The notes: generated by a model not told the origin, from the letters alone. A DNA stretch of 64,000 bases from Cytobacillus solani (GCF_001420595.1 NZ_LJIX01000006.1:1243361-1307360); one strand, 5' to 3'; positions 1-9,107 are shown, counted from the first letter of the stretch. A program made the numbers and translations.

Positions 1-333
1 GGGTGAATTAGGGTGTGTATCCATGTTTGCCGGTTTATTAAACACAATCATGTGCTCGTCCTCATAAAGAACATCAACCTCATGATAGGCTGGAATGACA
101 CCAAAATCCTCTTCCATAAAAAGTTTAAGCTGAAGTCGATCACTTTCCTTTAGAGGCTGATTCCAATTAATCAGTTCTCCATTTACCTTTACATGCATTT
201 CCATTCTAATTGTATGTATTTGTTTCTTTGGTGCTTTCCACACAATCCTAAATAAATCATCTATAGAATAGCCTTCCCATTTCGAAGGCAATGTCATTTC
301 AAACCATTCACCAAAACATTTTGTCCGTATCAT
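1..333 (-). CDS. yhcT: RluA-family pseudouridine synthase, N-terminal part (YhcT-like)
   Basis: The gene runs off the left edge, so only the first 111 codons are present. The ATG at 333 follows an AAAGGAG ribosome site. The N-terminal part resembles the small RNA-binding lead-in of RluA/RluD enzymes. It is followed by VLYEDEHMIVFNKPANMDTHP, read here in two parts (VLYEDEHM, NKPANMDTHP), the conserved strand and KPAG-like loop before the catalytic domain. The catalytic Asp motif lies outside the window. Enzymes of this family convert uridines in 23S rRNA or tRNA to pseudouridine. The next gene is yhcU-like, as in B. subtilis, which supports the YhcT name. Confidence 0.8.
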   Translation of the reverse strand, partial: MIRTKCFGEWFEMTLPSKWEGYSIDDLFRIVWKAPKKQIHTIRMEMHVKVNGELINWNQPLKESDRLQLKLFMEEDFGVIPAYHEVDVLYEDEHMIVFNKPANMDTHPNSP

Positions 334-506
334 TCTATTCTCCTTTTTAGTCAATCCAATTATTTACAGTGCGTGTTTGCCCTTGTCCTATCTGTATTTT
401 AACCGTTTCATGGATTTAATTACCACCCGAAAACTAGAAGTGGATGTGATATTCTTATTGTATATTACAAAATAGTTACAAGGGATTATAAAGGTGGGTT
501 TTATCG

Positions 507-905
507 GTGAAAATCGTATTTGCATCAACTCCTGAACAAGAAGAAGAAATCAGGAAGCTTGTACAAAGAATGTATTCTACTATTTTTCCAAATTATTTTC
601 CAGATGAAGATATTAAAGAATTTGAGCAATTAGATGTGTTACATACTTCAACTAGACATTTTGAATATTTTGGCACATTAAAGGAAGCCTATCAAGTGAT
701 TGTCAGCTTACAAATTATCACAGCTATTCTGGAAACAGAGAAACTGGAGGAAAGGTACGAAAAAATTTTCGAAAAAAATGTAAATATTTTACAAGATTTC
801 GGTTTGTCTTTTCCATTTACCTTTAGTAACTTTTTTCATGGAAAAGTGATGAAGAATGATATGCTCAGCATGTACACAAAGGCTGCAAATGAATTATTAA
901 TTTGA
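507..905 (+). CDS. yhcU: YhcU-like conserved protein of unknown function
   Basis: This 132-residue protein starts with GTG, preceded by an AAAGGTGGG-like ribosome site. It is soluble, acidic and mostly helical by eye, with no signal peptide, membrane segment or catalytic motif I recognise. Its length and position next to a yhcT-type gene match B. subtilis YhcU, a Bacillaceae family of unknown function. A rho-independent terminator follows directly. No function is assigned. Confidence 0.7.
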   Translation: MKIVFASTPEQEEEIRKLVQRMYSTIFPNYFPDEDIKEFEQLDVLHTSTRHFEYFGTLKEAYQVIVSLQIITAILETEKLEERYEKIFEKNVNILQDFGLSFPFTFSNFFHGKVMKNDMLSMYTKAANELLI

Positions 906-914
906 ATAATAAAA

Positions 915-946
915 TGCCTGCAAATTTTTTTGCAGGCGTTTTTTTA
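915..946 (+). terminator. Rho-independent terminator after yhcU
   Basis: GCCTGCAAA and TTTGCAGGC arms form a stem followed by a run of seven T. The A-rich left flank may let it also work for the convergent gene on the minus strand. Confidence 0.85.
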
Positions 947-953
947 GTGTAGA

Positions 954-1424
954 TTACTTTGTATTTTCTTCAAACCATTTTTCAAATACTTCTTTTTCCT
1001 GATACCCAGTTATGCGATTTACTTCTTTACCAGCTTTGTATTGAACAATGGTTGGAGTTTCTTTAATTCCATATTGATCCCAGCCATTTTCAAATTCAAG
1101 CAGATTAAACTGTGTAAGATTTATATTCATATCCTTAGCAAGTGGTGAGACCACTGGTGTTGTTCTTTGACAGTGAGAGCAAGTCGGGCTATAAAAATAA
1201 ACCGTTACATCCTCTTTTTTATCAAGCTTTTTCTCTAATTGATCAGGAAGGATTAAATTTTGATAATTTGGATCATCCATTTGTGCAATTGTTTCAGGAT
1301 GAAGGTTGCTTTTTCCATATGGATTCTCTTCTGTAATCTTTTCTTCATTTTGCATTTTTGTTAGTAATGCAACAGCTCCGAATAAAAGGATGATTACTGC
1401 TAAAAAAATAAAAACCTTTTTCAC
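954..1424 (-). CDS. Membrane-anchored thioredoxin-like thiol-disulfide oxidoreductase
   Basis: This 156-residue protein has an N-terminal hydrophobic anchor (about residues 4-21) and then a thioredoxin fold facing outside the cell. The active site reads YSPTCSHCQRTTP, a CxxC of the DsbA/thioredoxin type, and the cis-Pro loop reads KETPTIV. It starts with GTG immediately after the bdbC stop codon. Its ribosome site AAAGGAGG lies inside the end of bdbC, so the two are translated as a pair. BdbC-type quinone reductases reoxidise such partners, which suggests this is the oxidase or isomerase that places disulfides in exported proteins. It is not a clear orthologue of BdbD, which is longer. Confidence 0.8.
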   Translation of the reverse strand: MKKVFIFLAVIILLFGAVALLTKMQNEEKITEENPYGKSNLHPETIAQMDDPNYQNLILPDQLEKKLDKKEDVTVYFYSPTCSHCQRTTPVVSPLAKDMNINLTQFNLLEFENGWDQYGIKETPTIVQYKAGKEVNRITGYQEKEVFEKWFEENTK

Positions 1425-1862
1425 TTATGCTGCCTCCTTTGACTTTTTCCATAGTAGATAACTGCAAATGAAAATAATGATAAAAGCGATTAATGCTAAA
1501 AATGGGATTGTAATAAATCCGAGCCAATTTATATATTGTCCAGTGCACGGAACTCTTCCGCATGAAGCAGCATGGTCTGCTAAAAAAGAAATCTTTTGGA
1601 TTGAGTAATGGTATAGAGAGATGCAGCCGCCTATTGCAGAAAGCACCATTGTATAAATACTAATCCGAAAATCCTTCTTAACGACAGCGATGCCTAATAT
1701 GATGACCATTGGATACATAAGGATTCGCTGATACCAGCATAGCGTACAAGGTTCATATTGACGGATTTCTGAAAAATAGAGGCTTCCGAACATGGCAAGA
1801 ACGGATGCAGCCCATGAAACAAATAACCATGTTTCCCTTTGATCTTTTTTTGTTTTCTCCAT
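1425..1862 (-). CDS. bdbC: Disulfide bond formation protein BdbC (DsbB family)
   Basis: This four-helix membrane protein reoxidises an extracytoplasmic thiol oxidase and passes electrons to quinone. The first periplasm-side pair is in YEPCTLCWYQR, the family CxxC near a quinone-binding Arg; the second pair is CGRVPC. I place the start at the ATG at 1862, because GGAGGAG lies 8 bases upstream. An upstream TTG at 1877 would put that ribosome site inside the gene. The resulting 145 residues fit the family. It forms an operon with the downstream thioredoxin-like gene and has a good promoter at 1895-1923. Confidence 0.88.
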   Translation of the reverse strand: MEKTKKDQRETWLFVSWAASVLAMFGSLYFSEIRQYEPCTLCWYQRILMYPMVIILGIAVVKKDFRISIYTMVLSAIGGCISLYHYSIQKISFLADHAASCGRVPCTGQYINWLGFITIPFLALIAFIIIFICSYLLWKKSKEAA

Positions 1863-1894
1863 CTTATACTCCTCCAATAGATAATTACGATAAA

Positions 1895-1923
1895 ATTATG
1901 ACCTACTGTCCTGCCTTTGTAAA
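1895..1923 (-). promoter_or_regulatory. SigA-type promoter for the bdbC operon
   Basis: On the minus strand, TTTACA (1923-1918), a 17-base spacer and CATAAT (1900-1895) lie about 33 bases before the bdbC start. Spacing is ideal and each box differs from consensus by one base. Confidence 0.65.
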
Positions 1924-2112
1924 TCAACATTATCACAAAATCCTTGTTTGTTCTGAGTTTCGTCATAGTTTTGACATTCATTGATACAAATAATATCGTA
2001 AGGAATAGGTGAATACAATTAAGAGCAGAGGTTATATATCTTTGCAGAAATATTTGGATGATTAGTAGATTTTATTAGAGAGAAATGTTTTAATGTAAGG
2101 AGTTTTGGAGGG

Positions 2113-3864
2113 ATGAATATGAATTGGAAAACGAAAGCTGAACGCTGGATTAAGCATGAACAATTGGATCAAGATTTATTATCGGAGCTTCAAAAGTTAG
2201 CGTTAGATGAAAAAAAGCTGGAGGATGCTTTTTATAAAGATTTAGAATTTGGTACTGGCGGGATGCGTGGAGAAATCGGTGTCGGTACGAACCGAATGAA
2301 TATTTACACCGTTAGAAAAGCTTCTGCCGGTCTAGCCGCATACATAGAAGAAGCGGGAACGGAGGCAATGAAAAGAGGGGTTGTTATTGCCTATGATTCA
2401 CGCCATATGTCATTTGATTTTGCAATGGAAGCGGCAAAAACGTTAGCGACAAGAGGGATTCAGACATATGTGTTTAATGAGCTGAGACCGACCCCTGAGT
2501 TATCATTTGCTGTGAGGCATCTGCAAGCTTTTGCAGGGATTGTAGTAACGGCGAGTCATAACCCGCCTGAATATAATGGCTATAAAGTATATGGATCAGA
2601 TGGTGCCCAGCTGCCGCCATCTATTGCAGATGTGATTATTTCTAAAGTAAATGAAATTGAAAATGAACTGCATATTGCTGTTCACGATGAAACCATGCTC
2701 AAGGAACAGGGCTTAATTAAAATGGTTGGGGAAGAAGTTGACAGCAAGTACATAGAGAAGCTTGTCACGATTTCGGAAAATCCAGCTATTAGTGAGGAGG
2801 TAGACCTTTCAATTGTCTTTACCCCATTACACGGAACAGCTAACAAGCCTGTAAGGGATGCTTTCCGGGCACTAAATTATAAAAATGTTCAAGTTGTTAA
2901 AGAGCAAGAGCTCCCAGACCCAGAGTTTTCAACGGTAAAAAGTCCAAATCCAGAGGAAAAATCCGCCTTCGAACTGGCCATAAAGGTTGGGAAGGAATCT
3001 AATGCAGATTTATTAATCGCAACAGATCCTGATGCCGACAGATTAGGAATAGCTGTGAAGGATCAAACGGGTGAATATGTTCTGCTGACTGGAAATCAAA
3101 CAGGAGCGCTGCTGCTGGACTATCTTCTGTCACAGAAGAAGGAAAAGCATGCACTTCCGGAAAATGGGGTCGTCCTCAAAACAATTGTTACCTCAGAATT
3201 AGGAAGAAAGATTGCTTCCTCCTATGGAGTTGATACGATTGATGTATTAACTGGCTTTAAATTTATTGCAGAGAAGATGAAAGAGTATGATGCAACAGGA
3301 AAATACACGTTTTTGTTTGGGTATGAAGAAAGCTATGGCTACTTAATTGGGGACTTTGCCAGAGATAAGGATGCCGTACAAGCCGCTGTACTAGCAGCCG
3401 AAGCTGCCGCTTTCAATAAGAAAAAGGGATTGTCCTTATATGATGCCCTATTAGCGATCTATGAACAATATGGCTATTATCTTGAAGGACTCCGCTCGAT
3501 CACATTAAAAGGAAAAGAAGGCGCCGAGATTATTCAGCAAACATTAGCTTCGTTCCGTGAGAATCCGCTTGAAGCGCTTGGCAGTCTGAAGATAATCGCA
3601 GTTGAAGATTATTTAACAGGTGTTCGAACAGATAACAAGGGACAAGAACAGGTCATTGAATTACCAAAATCAAATGTCATTAAATATATCTTTGAGGATG
3701 GAACATGGATTTGTATGCGCCCATCGGGAACAGAGCCAAAGGTTAAATTTTATTTCGGCATTAACAGTCCATCATTAGAAGGAAGCAGGCAAAAGCTATC
3801 CGCAATAGAAAATGAATTCATGAAAATCATTGATGAAAAAATAAAATCATTATCGATAAAATAG
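2113..3864 (+). CDS. pgcA: Phosphoglucomutase (alpha-phosphohexomutase)
   Basis: This enzyme interconverts glucose 1-phosphate and glucose 6-phosphate in the cytoplasm, feeding UDP-glucose for wall and lipid glycosylation. The 583-residue length fits B. subtilis PgcA. The phosphoserine loop is [12 protein letters not shown] (Ser about 148), the metal loop is DPDADRLG, the sugar loop is GYEESYGY, and the phosphate loop near the C-terminus is MRPSGTEPK. Two in-frame ATGs (2113, 2119) are possible. GGAGGG fits the second and TAAGGAG fits the first. yhcY-yhcZ follow, as in B. subtilis. In this genome it could also link UDP-sugar turnover from the galE/galT branch to glycolysis. Confidence 0.93.
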   Translation: MNMNWKTKAERWIKHEQLDQDLLSELQKLALDEKKLEDAFYKDLEFGTGGMRGEIGVGTNRMNIYTVRKASAGLAAYIEEAGTEAMKRGVVIAYDSRHMSFDFAMEAAKTLATRGIQTYVFNELRPTPELSFAVRHLQAFAGIVVTASHNPPEYNGYKVYGSDGAQLPPSIADVIISKVNEIENELHIAVHDETMLKEQGLIKMVGEEVDSKYIEKLVTISENPAISEEVDLSIVFTPLHGTANKPVRDAFRALNYKNVQVVKEQELPDPEFSTVKSPNPEEKSAFELAIKVGKESNADLLIATDPDADRLGIAVKDQTGEYVLLTGNQTGALLLDYLLSQKKEKHALPENGVVLKTIVTSELGRKIASSYGVDTIDVLTGFKFIAEKMKEYDATGKYTFLFGYEESYGYLIGDFARDKDAVQAAVLAAEAAAFNKKKGLSLYDALLAIYEQYGYYLEGLRSITLKGKEGAEIIQQTLASFRENPLEALGSLKIIAVEDYLTGVRTDNKGQEQVIELPKSNVIKYIFEDGTWICMRPSGTEPKVKFYFGINSPSLEGSRQKLSAIENEFMKIIDEKIKSLSIK

Positions 3865-3876
3865 GTTAAAACAATG

Positions 3877-3909
3877 ACACCGGGGAGGGGATCTCTTCGG
3901 TGTTTTTTT
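3877..3909 (+). terminator. Rho-independent terminator after pgcA
   Basis: ACACCG (3877-3882) pairs with CGGTGT (3898-3903), followed by seven T. A second copy of nearly the whole element lies 154 bases downstream through the tandem duplication. Confidence 0.75.
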
Positions 3910-4187
3910 ACAAGGCGCTTCTGCTTTTCGATATGTCTAGCTCCAGCGCCTATCGCCTAACAAACTTCAGGTCCCCTCCCTACGATAAGTCGACATCAAT
4001 TCGCTATCGCTCATTTTGGCTCCTATATCTCCGCCGGGGAGGGGATCTCTTCGGTGTTTTTTTACAAGGCGCTTCTGCTTTTCGATATGTCTAGCTCCAG
4101 CGCCTATCGCCTAACAAACTTCAGGTCCCCTCCCTACGATAAGTCGACATCAATTCGCTATCGCTCATTGTGTCTCCTATATCTCAG
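3880..4187. repeat. 154-bp tandem duplication (two units)
   Basis: The block from CGGGGAGGGG at 3881 recurs at 4035 with a period of exactly 154 bases, differing only near the 3' end (tcattttggctcc against tcattgtgtctcc). Each unit holds the right half of the pgcA terminator, a short piece of the dispersed repeat's right end and most of its left part. Two open frames of 64 and 88 codons inside it are repeat artefacts, not genes. Confidence 0.95.
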
Positions 4188-4237
4188 TCGCGGCCCTTCC
4201 AGTTTGTACGGCGATGACCAAGGCGCTTCTGCTTTTC
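4088..4237 (+). repeat. Dispersed intergenic repeat, copy A
   Basis: A roughly 150-bp element begins TGTCTAGCTCCAGCGCC and ends GACCAAGGCGCTTCTGC. Related copies lie at 20402-20556 and 48396-48546. Its ends are complementary: AGCGCCTATCGCC can pair with GGCGAT...AGGCGCT. A truncated extra copy starts at 3933 in the upstream tandem unit. I see no coding capacity. Confidence 0.9.
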
Positions 4238-4337
4238 TTACAACTTTAGTCGTACGTAATCTCATTCTAATTTCTAACGAATGTTTATTTGAAAAGTATT
4301 ATAATAGTGGGAGGAATTAGTTTTTGGAGGAGAAACG

Positions 4338-5453
4338 GTGGAAAAACGTCATTCTGAAATCCGAATATTAAAGGAAATTGCTGAATTATTGAATGAAGGC
4401 ACAGAAGTGAAAGGAATATTATCAGAGGTTCTGGCAAAATTGCTTCATGTGACTGGCTTAACAAGCGGGTGGATTTTTCTAATCGAGCCTGATGGGAACT
4501 ATGTGCTAGCAGCAAAAGAAAACCTTCCGCCTGCACTCTCGCGTAATGATTATAAACCGATGTGTTCAGGGGATTGCTGGTGTATAGATCGTTACAATAA
4601 TGGCAGGCTTCATAAAGCCATCAATATTATTGAATGTAAAAGAATTGAAGCAGCCTTGCTAGAGAAAAGAAATGACACGAACGGCTTGACCCATCATGCA
4701 ACTGTACCTTTACGGGCAGGCGATGAAAAATTTGGCATTCTTAATGTAGGTGCCCCAAATAAAACCCATTTTGAGCCAGAAGAGCTCGCTTTGCTGGAGT
4801 CAATTGCCTTTCAGATTGGTACGGCACTCAAACGGATTAAGCTGACCGAGGGTGAACAGGAAACAGCTCTCACGGCAGAAAGGAATCGGTTAGCGAGGGA
4901 TCTTCATGATTCTGTTAATCAGCTGCTTTTTTCATTAAGCTTAACAGCTAGAGGCGGAGCTGAAATGGCTAAAGAAGCGGATACGAAGGAAACCTTTTTG
5001 TATATTCAAGATTTAGCACAGGAAGCTCTAAGTGAAATGAGAGCACTTATTTGGCAGCTTCGTCCACGTGGCTTGGAAAATGGGCTCACTAGCGCTTTAA
5101 TCGGCTATGGAGAGATGCTTGGTCTCAAGCTGCAAACAGAAGTAAACGGAGTGATCTCCCTTCCAGGAAAAGTGGAGGAGGCACTATGGAGAATTGGTCA
5201 AGAAGCATTGGCCAATTGCAAAAAACATTCTGGTCAGACAAATGCTGATTTATGCCTTTCAATAGAAAGACATAAGGTAATTATGGTGATCTCTGATTGT
5301 GGCTCTGGATTTTATTATGATGGGAAGACGGGGAGAATTCCATCACTCGGTTTAAAAAGTATGAAGGACCGCACGGAAAGCTTGAATGGTATGTTTATAC
5401 TGCAAAGCTCCCCGCAAAAAGGTACAAAAATTGTAATTACCATTCCAATATAA
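4338..5453 (+). CDS. yhcY: GAF-domain sensor histidine kinase (YhcY-like)
   Basis: The 371-residue protein has no membrane segment. A GAF domain fills about residues 20-165 and contains the cysteine cluster MCSGDCWC, which may bind metal or sense redox state. It is followed by a HisKA_3 dimerisation helix with phospho-acceptor His190 in ARDLHDSVNQ, and a NarL-type HATPase_c domain (DCGSGF, LGLKSMKDR). The start is GTG at 4338, with TGGAGGAG spaced 7 bases. The response regulator gene starts 12 bases after its stop. B. subtilis has the same pgcA-yhcY-yhcZ order. The signal is unknown. Confidence 0.88.
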   Translation: MEKRHSEIRILKEIAELLNEGTEVKGILSEVLAKLLHVTGLTSGWIFLIEPDGNYVLAAKENLPPALSRNDYKPMCSGDCWCIDRYNNGRLHKAINIIECKRIEAALLEKRNDTNGLTHHATVPLRAGDEKFGILNVGAPNKTHFEPEELALLESIAFQIGTALKRIKLTEGEQETALTAERNRLARDLHDSVNQLLFSLSLTARGGAEMAKEADTKETFLYIQDLAQEALSEMRALIWQLRPRGLENGLTSALIGYGEMLGLKLQTEVNGVISLPGKVEEALWRIGQEALANCKKHSGQTNADLCLSIERHKVIMVISDCGSGFYYDGKTGRIPSLGLKSMKDRTESLNGMFILQSSPQKGTKIVITIPI

Positions 5454-5465
5454 GGGGGTGTATGC

Positions 5466-6107
5466 ATGGCTATTCGTGTTCTTATTGCTGATGATCATCA
5501 TGTTGTAAGACGGGGATTAGTATTTTTTCTCAAAACACAGCCTAATATAGAAATTATTGGCGAGGCAAGAGATGGGAAAGAGGCAGTAGAAATGACAATG
5601 AAGCTCCTGCCGGATATTGTATTAATGGATTTAGAAATGCCAAATATGAACGGAATCGAAGCAACACGTGCAATAAAACAAGGTTGCCCAGATGTAAAAA
5701 TAATGATGTTAACGAGCTTCTCTGACCAGGACCATGTGATTCCAGCCATTGAAGCAGGTGCTTCGGGCTTTCAGTTAAAGGATATTGAACCAGACGAGCT
5801 TGTACGGGCCATCATTCATTTGAAAAGTGGGGAAAGCCAATTGCATCCTAAGGCGACTTCCCACCTGCTTTCTCATTTAACATCGAATAAAAGTGAGGAA
5901 AGAAAGCCATTAGAGGGGTTAACTAAAAGAGAGATAGAAGTGCTGAAGGAAATCGCAAAAGGAAAAAGCAATAAAGAAATTGCAGCAGATTTATTCATTA
6001 CTGAAAAAACAGTAAAAACCCACGTCTCAAATGTTCTTTCTAAGCTTGGCTTAGCCGATCGTACGCAGGCTGCACTTTTTGCTGTACGAAATGGTTTAAC
6101 GAAATGA
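5466..6107 (+). CDS. yhcZ: NarL/LuxR-type response regulator (YhcZ-like)
   Basis: The receiver domain (residues 1-120) has the acidic pair DD at 9-10, the phospho-acceptor in VLMDLEMP near residue 55, and the switch Thr/Lys in MMLTS and QLKD. The C-terminal LuxR helix-turn-helix (about 148-208) contains LTKREIEVLKEIAKG and KTVKTHVSNVL. At 213 residues it has standard length. It is co-transcribed with the GAF kinase upstream, its likely phosphate donor. Targets cannot be read from the window. Confidence 0.9.
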   Translation: MAIRVLIADDHHVVRRGLVFFLKTQPNIEIIGEARDGKEAVEMTMKLLPDIVLMDLEMPNMNGIEATRAIKQGCPDVKIMMLTSFSDQDHVIPAIEAGASGFQLKDIEPDELVRAIIHLKSGESQLHPKATSHLLSHLTSNKSEERKPLEGLTKREIEVLKEIAKGKSNKEIAADLFITEKTVKTHVSNVLSKLGLADRTQAALFAVRNGLTK

Positions 6108-6125
6108 TGTTAGAGAGCCGAAATG

Positions 6126-6166
6126 AGAAAAAACACGATCCCCGGTTGAATGGATCGTGTTTTTTA
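6126..6166. terminator. Bidirectional terminator between yhcZ and yhdB
   Basis: AAAAAACACGATCC and GGATCGTGTTTTTT form a 14-bp perfect stem around a 10-base loop, with A and T tracts suited to both converging genes. Confidence 0.9.
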
Positions 6167-6187
6167 TTGGTGGAATTCTTTTGATAC

Positions 6188-6439
6188 TCAAGGAAGGATG
6201 GAAATAGTTTCTAGCTCGTCAGTTTCATTAAATTCATTCGCATGGTCGATGTATCTGAGTAAAGAATATAAATGTTTTTCCAGAACGGAGTAATCTTTTT
6301 CAAAATGATAAGCATGGAGGAAATGTTCAATTTTTTTTGAAAGAAATTGATCCTCCGTTCTTACCATCAAAATTAACAAATTGTCCCATTCTGATCGATG
6401 GGTGTAGAATAGAGCACGGTCATAATCCAACTTATTCAT
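6188..6439 (-). CDS. yhdB: YhdB-like small protein of unknown function
   Basis: This 83-residue soluble protein has an ATG at 6439 preceded by GGAGGAAAGG. It is rich in aromatic and charged residues, with a predicted helical middle (FLSKKIEHFLHAYHFEK). Position beside yhcZ and size match B. subtilis YhdB. No catalytic motif or membrane segment is visible, and I assign no function. Confidence 0.7.
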   Translation of the reverse strand: MNKLDYDRALFYTHRSEWDNLLILMVRTEDQFLSKKIEHFLHAYHFEKDYSVLEKHLYSLLRYIDHANEFNETDELETISILP

Positions 6440-6626
6440 TTGTCCTTTCCTCCTCTTTCAGGAGTTGATTATAGTTTGCGGTTCTTTAGGAGGAAATTGC
6501 ACTGTAAATGTTGGACATGTTGATTTGATGGGGTTTTCAAGTTTTACCTTGAATAATGTTTGAATGCATAATATTAAAAAAGTCGTGAAAAATAGGGGTA
6601 ATCACAATTGCATTTGGAGGGATAGA

Positions 6627-6947
6627 ATGAAGAGGCTCTTGTTTGTTTTTATAATTATTAGTTTATTTATGGGCGCATGGACCTTATCAGCTGCAGCTAG
6701 CGAAAAGCCAGATTATGAAAAATATGGAAGAATTGCAACAGCCGTTGTGAAAGAAGATTTCCCTGGTGAAGATGTAGTCGAATACCAATATACAGGCAGG
6801 CAAAAAGTATCCGCATCTGATGTGACAGATTCATTTACATTCCAAGTAAACGAAGCCGGGAAGCCGGTTACCTTAATTGTAAAAGTCACCCACAGTCTTG
6901 ATAATAAAAGAACGCTTAGTTTAACTGTTGAGGAGAAGAGAGGGTAA
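6627..6947 (+). CDS. yhdC: Secreted YhdC-like protein (DUF3889 type)
   Basis: The start is the ATG at 6627, with TGGAGGGATAGA before it; an in-frame ATG 63 bases upstream lacks a ribosome site. Residues 1-24 form a signal peptide (KRLLFVFIIISLFMG, then SAAAS as a cleavage site). The roughly 80-residue mature domain has the pattern of DUF3889: YGRIATAVVKEDFPG, then alternating strands ending LSLTVEEKR. Such proteins are small exported products of unknown role in Bacillaceae. A terminator stem overlaps its stop codon. Confidence 0.75.
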   Translation: MKRLLFVFIIISLFMGAWTLSAAASEKPDYEKYGRIATAVVKEDFPGEDVVEYQYTGRQKVSASDVTDSFTFQVNEAGKPVTLIVKVTHSLDNKRTLSLTVEEKRG

Positions 6948-6967
6948 AGCCACTCTTCTTCTTTTTT
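6934..6967 (+). terminator. Terminator overlapping the end of yhdC
   Basis: AGAAGAG (6934-6940) pairs with CTCTTCT (6953-6959), followed by TCTTTTTTG. The left arm lies in the last codons of yhdC. Confidence 0.65.
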
Positions 6968-6995
6968 GTGTAACATTGCATGGTAAATAATGAAT

Positions 6996-7011
6996 TTCCT
7001 TAAGATTTCTG
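6996..7011 (+). promoter_or_regulatory. Candidate YkoG-type operator before ykoG (11-bp direct repeat)
   Basis: TTCCTTAAGA and TTCTGC begin 11 bases apart (6996 and 7007). Similar TTC-start pairs with the same 11-base step precede both downstream PepSY genes. OmpR-family regulators typically bind such direct repeats, so this may be autoregulation. This copy is the weakest of the three. Confidence 0.45.
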
Positions 7012-7057
7012 CTACTCTTGTTTTAACATGATGGACGTAAGAGAAGGAGAGATTAAG

Positions 7058-7753
7058 TTGTCAAATGAGTCTATTTTAGTCGTTGAGGATGAAGAAAAGA
7101 TTGCCAGGCTGCTGGAATTAGAGCTGGAATATGAGGGCTATCAAGTGACAAAGGCAATGGATGGATTGGATGCTTTGGCATTATATCGATCACAAAAATG
7201 GGATTTAATCTTATTGGATGTGATGCTTCCCGGATTAAGCGGAATTGAGCTATTGAGACGTATTCGTGCTCATGATTTGCATACGCCTGTTCTCTTATTA
7301 ACTGCAAAAAGCTCGGTTGAGGATAAGGTATCTGGACTTGATCTTGGAGCGAATGATTATATGACAAAGCCATTCCAAATTGAGGAGCTTCTGGCTAGAA
7401 TTCGCGCAGCCTTAAGATTTAAGGGAAAAGAGCAAATGGAAGAAGAAAGCGATTGGCTGACAATAGCTGATTTAAAATTGAATGAAAAAACAAGAGAAGT
7501 TATCAGAGGAGAAGATGCCATTGAGTTAACCCCAAGGGAATTTGATCTCCTCGTTTATTTCATGCATAACAAGCGGCAAGTGTTGAACCGTGATCAAATC
7601 ATCGAAGCCGTGTGGGGATATGATTTTTTAGGCGATACAAATGTAGTTGATGTCTATATTCGCTACATTAGGAAAAAGATAGATACTTTAAATAAACCAA
7701 CACTTATTCATACCATTCGCGGGGTTGGATATGTGTTAAAGGAAGCAAAATGA
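7058..7753 (+). CDS. ykoG: OmpR-family response regulator (YkoG-like)
   Basis: The receiver domain carries the acidic pair in VVEDEEK, the phospho-acceptor Asp in LILLDVMLPG and the switch residues LLLTAK and YMTKPF. A winged-helix DNA-binding domain follows (LTPREFDLLVYFMHN, VDVYIRYIRKKID, IRGVGYVL). I use the TTG at 7058 as start because AGAAGGAGA lies 7 bases upstream; the ATG at 7028 has no ribosome site. It overlaps the kinase gene by 4 bases (ATGA). Two PepSY genes follow, as around B. subtilis ykoGHIJ, so it probably controls them. Confidence 0.85.
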   Translation: MSNESILVVEDEEKIARLLELELEYEGYQVTKAMDGLDALALYRSQKWDLILLDVMLPGLSGIELLRRIRAHDLHTPVLLLTAKSSVEDKVSGLDLGANDYMTKPFQIEELLARIRAALRFKGKEQMEEESDWLTIADLKLNEKTREVIRGEDAIELTPREFDLLVYFMHNKRQVLNRDQIIEAVWGYDFLGDTNVVDVYIRYIRKKIDTLNKPTLIHTIRGVGYVLKEAK

Positions 7754-9102
7754 AACTGCGAAATAAGATTAATCTATATACCGCGGTACTATTTTCTGTT
7801 TTGTTGCTATTGATGAATCTGTCTATTTATTTTCTATTTAGTAATTTGATCCTTGAAAGTGAAACAAAGGGTGTGAAAGAAGAAACAGAAAAGATAGCAG
7901 AAGTGTTTAATCAATCAACAAAGATGGCTGAAGAAGGTGAATTTCTACGTGCCTATGTTCCTATTGATGGCATGATAAGAATTATAAAGCCGAATAGGCA
8001 AGGTACCCTGACAACTACCTCGCCAACTGAAATCGAATTAAGTAAAGAGGATGCCATTTATTATACCGGAGAAATAAGCAAAAGGATGATGATCAATCAT
8101 CGGACATATGCTTTCGCCTCTATGCCAATCATTCTATCAGATGGCAATGTGGCAAATTTGCAAATAATGAAAAATATTGAAAGGGCCATTGAGAATTTAA
8201 AAATTCTTCGAATTGTCCTTATAACTGTCACACTAATTGCACTCATTCCTGTTTTTATATCAAGCCGTCTTCTAAGTGATTTATTGATCAAGCCTGTGAC
8301 ATCAATGATAAAAACAATGACGGAAATCAAGCAAAGTGGTCAATTTAAAAGGCTTCCTCTTGAAGGGAAATCAAAGGATGAACTTCATGAAATGGGCGAA
8401 ACGTTTAATCATATGATTGACTTGCTGGAAACAAACTTCGAGAAACAAAAGCAATTTGTTTCCAATGCCTCACATGAGCTGAAAACACCTCTGACTGTTA
8501 TTGAAAGCTATGCAAGCTTGTTAAAACGCAGGGGGATGCAGGAACCGGAGCTTTTTGCAGAGTCGATTGACGCCATTCATTCAGAAGCGATTCGGATGAG
8601 GGATATGACTGAGCAGCTTCTATTGCTTGCCAAACATAATGAACAATGGAATCTGCATATGTCAGAAGTAAATCTTAACGAGTTCCTTAAACAAACCCTT
8701 CATGCCTTTCAAAATGCCTATAATCGGAAAATTATATTTAATAATGAATTACAGCCGTCCCTTATGGTTGATACAGATGAACAAAAGCTAAAACAGCTGA
8801 TGTATATTTTCCTTGATAATGCAAGGAAATATAGTGATAAGGCGATTACTGTTGCAGCAAGGATAAAGGATGGTCAAGTATTTATTCAAATGATTGATCA
8901 AGGGATTGGCATTCATAAGGATGAATTGCCGAAGGTGTTCGACCGTTTTTATCGAGTGGATAAGGCAAGAAATAGAAAGAGCGGGGGATCAGGTTTAGGG
9001 CTTTCACTGGCAAAGGAGCTTGGTGAGGTTCTGGACATTAAGATTGATCTTGAAAGTAAAGAAGGCATCGGTACGACAGTCACACTTTATTTACAATTTT
9101 AG
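7750..9102 (+). CDS. ykoH: Membrane sensor histidine kinase (YkoH-like)
   Basis: The 450-residue kinase has a first membrane helix at about 11-33, an extracellular segment of about 120 residues, a second helix at about 155-178 and a HAMP linker. The HisKA domain has His242 in SNASHELKTPLT. The HATPase_c domain shows N, G1 and G2 boxes (FLDNARKYS, DQGIGI, GSGLGLSLAKE). It is the partner of the upstream response regulator. The extracellular domain has no recognisable ligand motif. Nearby PepSY proteins suggest a signal at the cell surface, perhaps metal or protease related, but that is inference. Confidence 0.88.
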   Translation: MKLRNKINLYTAVLFSVLLLLMNLSIYFLFSNLILESETKGVKEETEKIAEVFNQSTKMAEEGEFLRAYVPIDGMIRIIKPNRQGTLTTTSPTEIELSKEDAIYYTGEISKRMMINHRTYAFASMPIILSDGNVANLQIMKNIERAIENLKILRIVLITVTLIALIPVFISSRLLSDLLIKPVTSMIKTMTEIKQSGQFKRLPLEGKSKDELHEMGETFNHMIDLLETNFEKQKQFVSNASHELKTPLTVIESYASLLKRRGMQEPELFAESIDAIHSEAIRMRDMTEQLLLLAKHNEQWNLHMSEVNLNEFLKQTLHAFQNAYNRKIIFNNELQPSLMVDTDEQKLKQLMYIFLDNARKYSDKAITVAARIKDGQVFIQMIDQGIGIHKDELPKVFDRFYRVDKARNRKSGGSGLGLSLAKELGEVLDIKIDLESKEGIGTTVTLYLQF

Positions 9103-9107
9103 GCGGT

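Noticed and set aside
1971-1996. TTGACA...TAATAT as promoter for pgcA
   Set aside because: The spacer is only 14 bases, too short for SigA; no better -10 box could be placed.
3900-4320. Open frames of 64 and 88 codons beginning with the same peptide
   Set aside because: They lie inside the tandem-duplicated repeat, have no ribosome site, and arise from the repeat's base composition.
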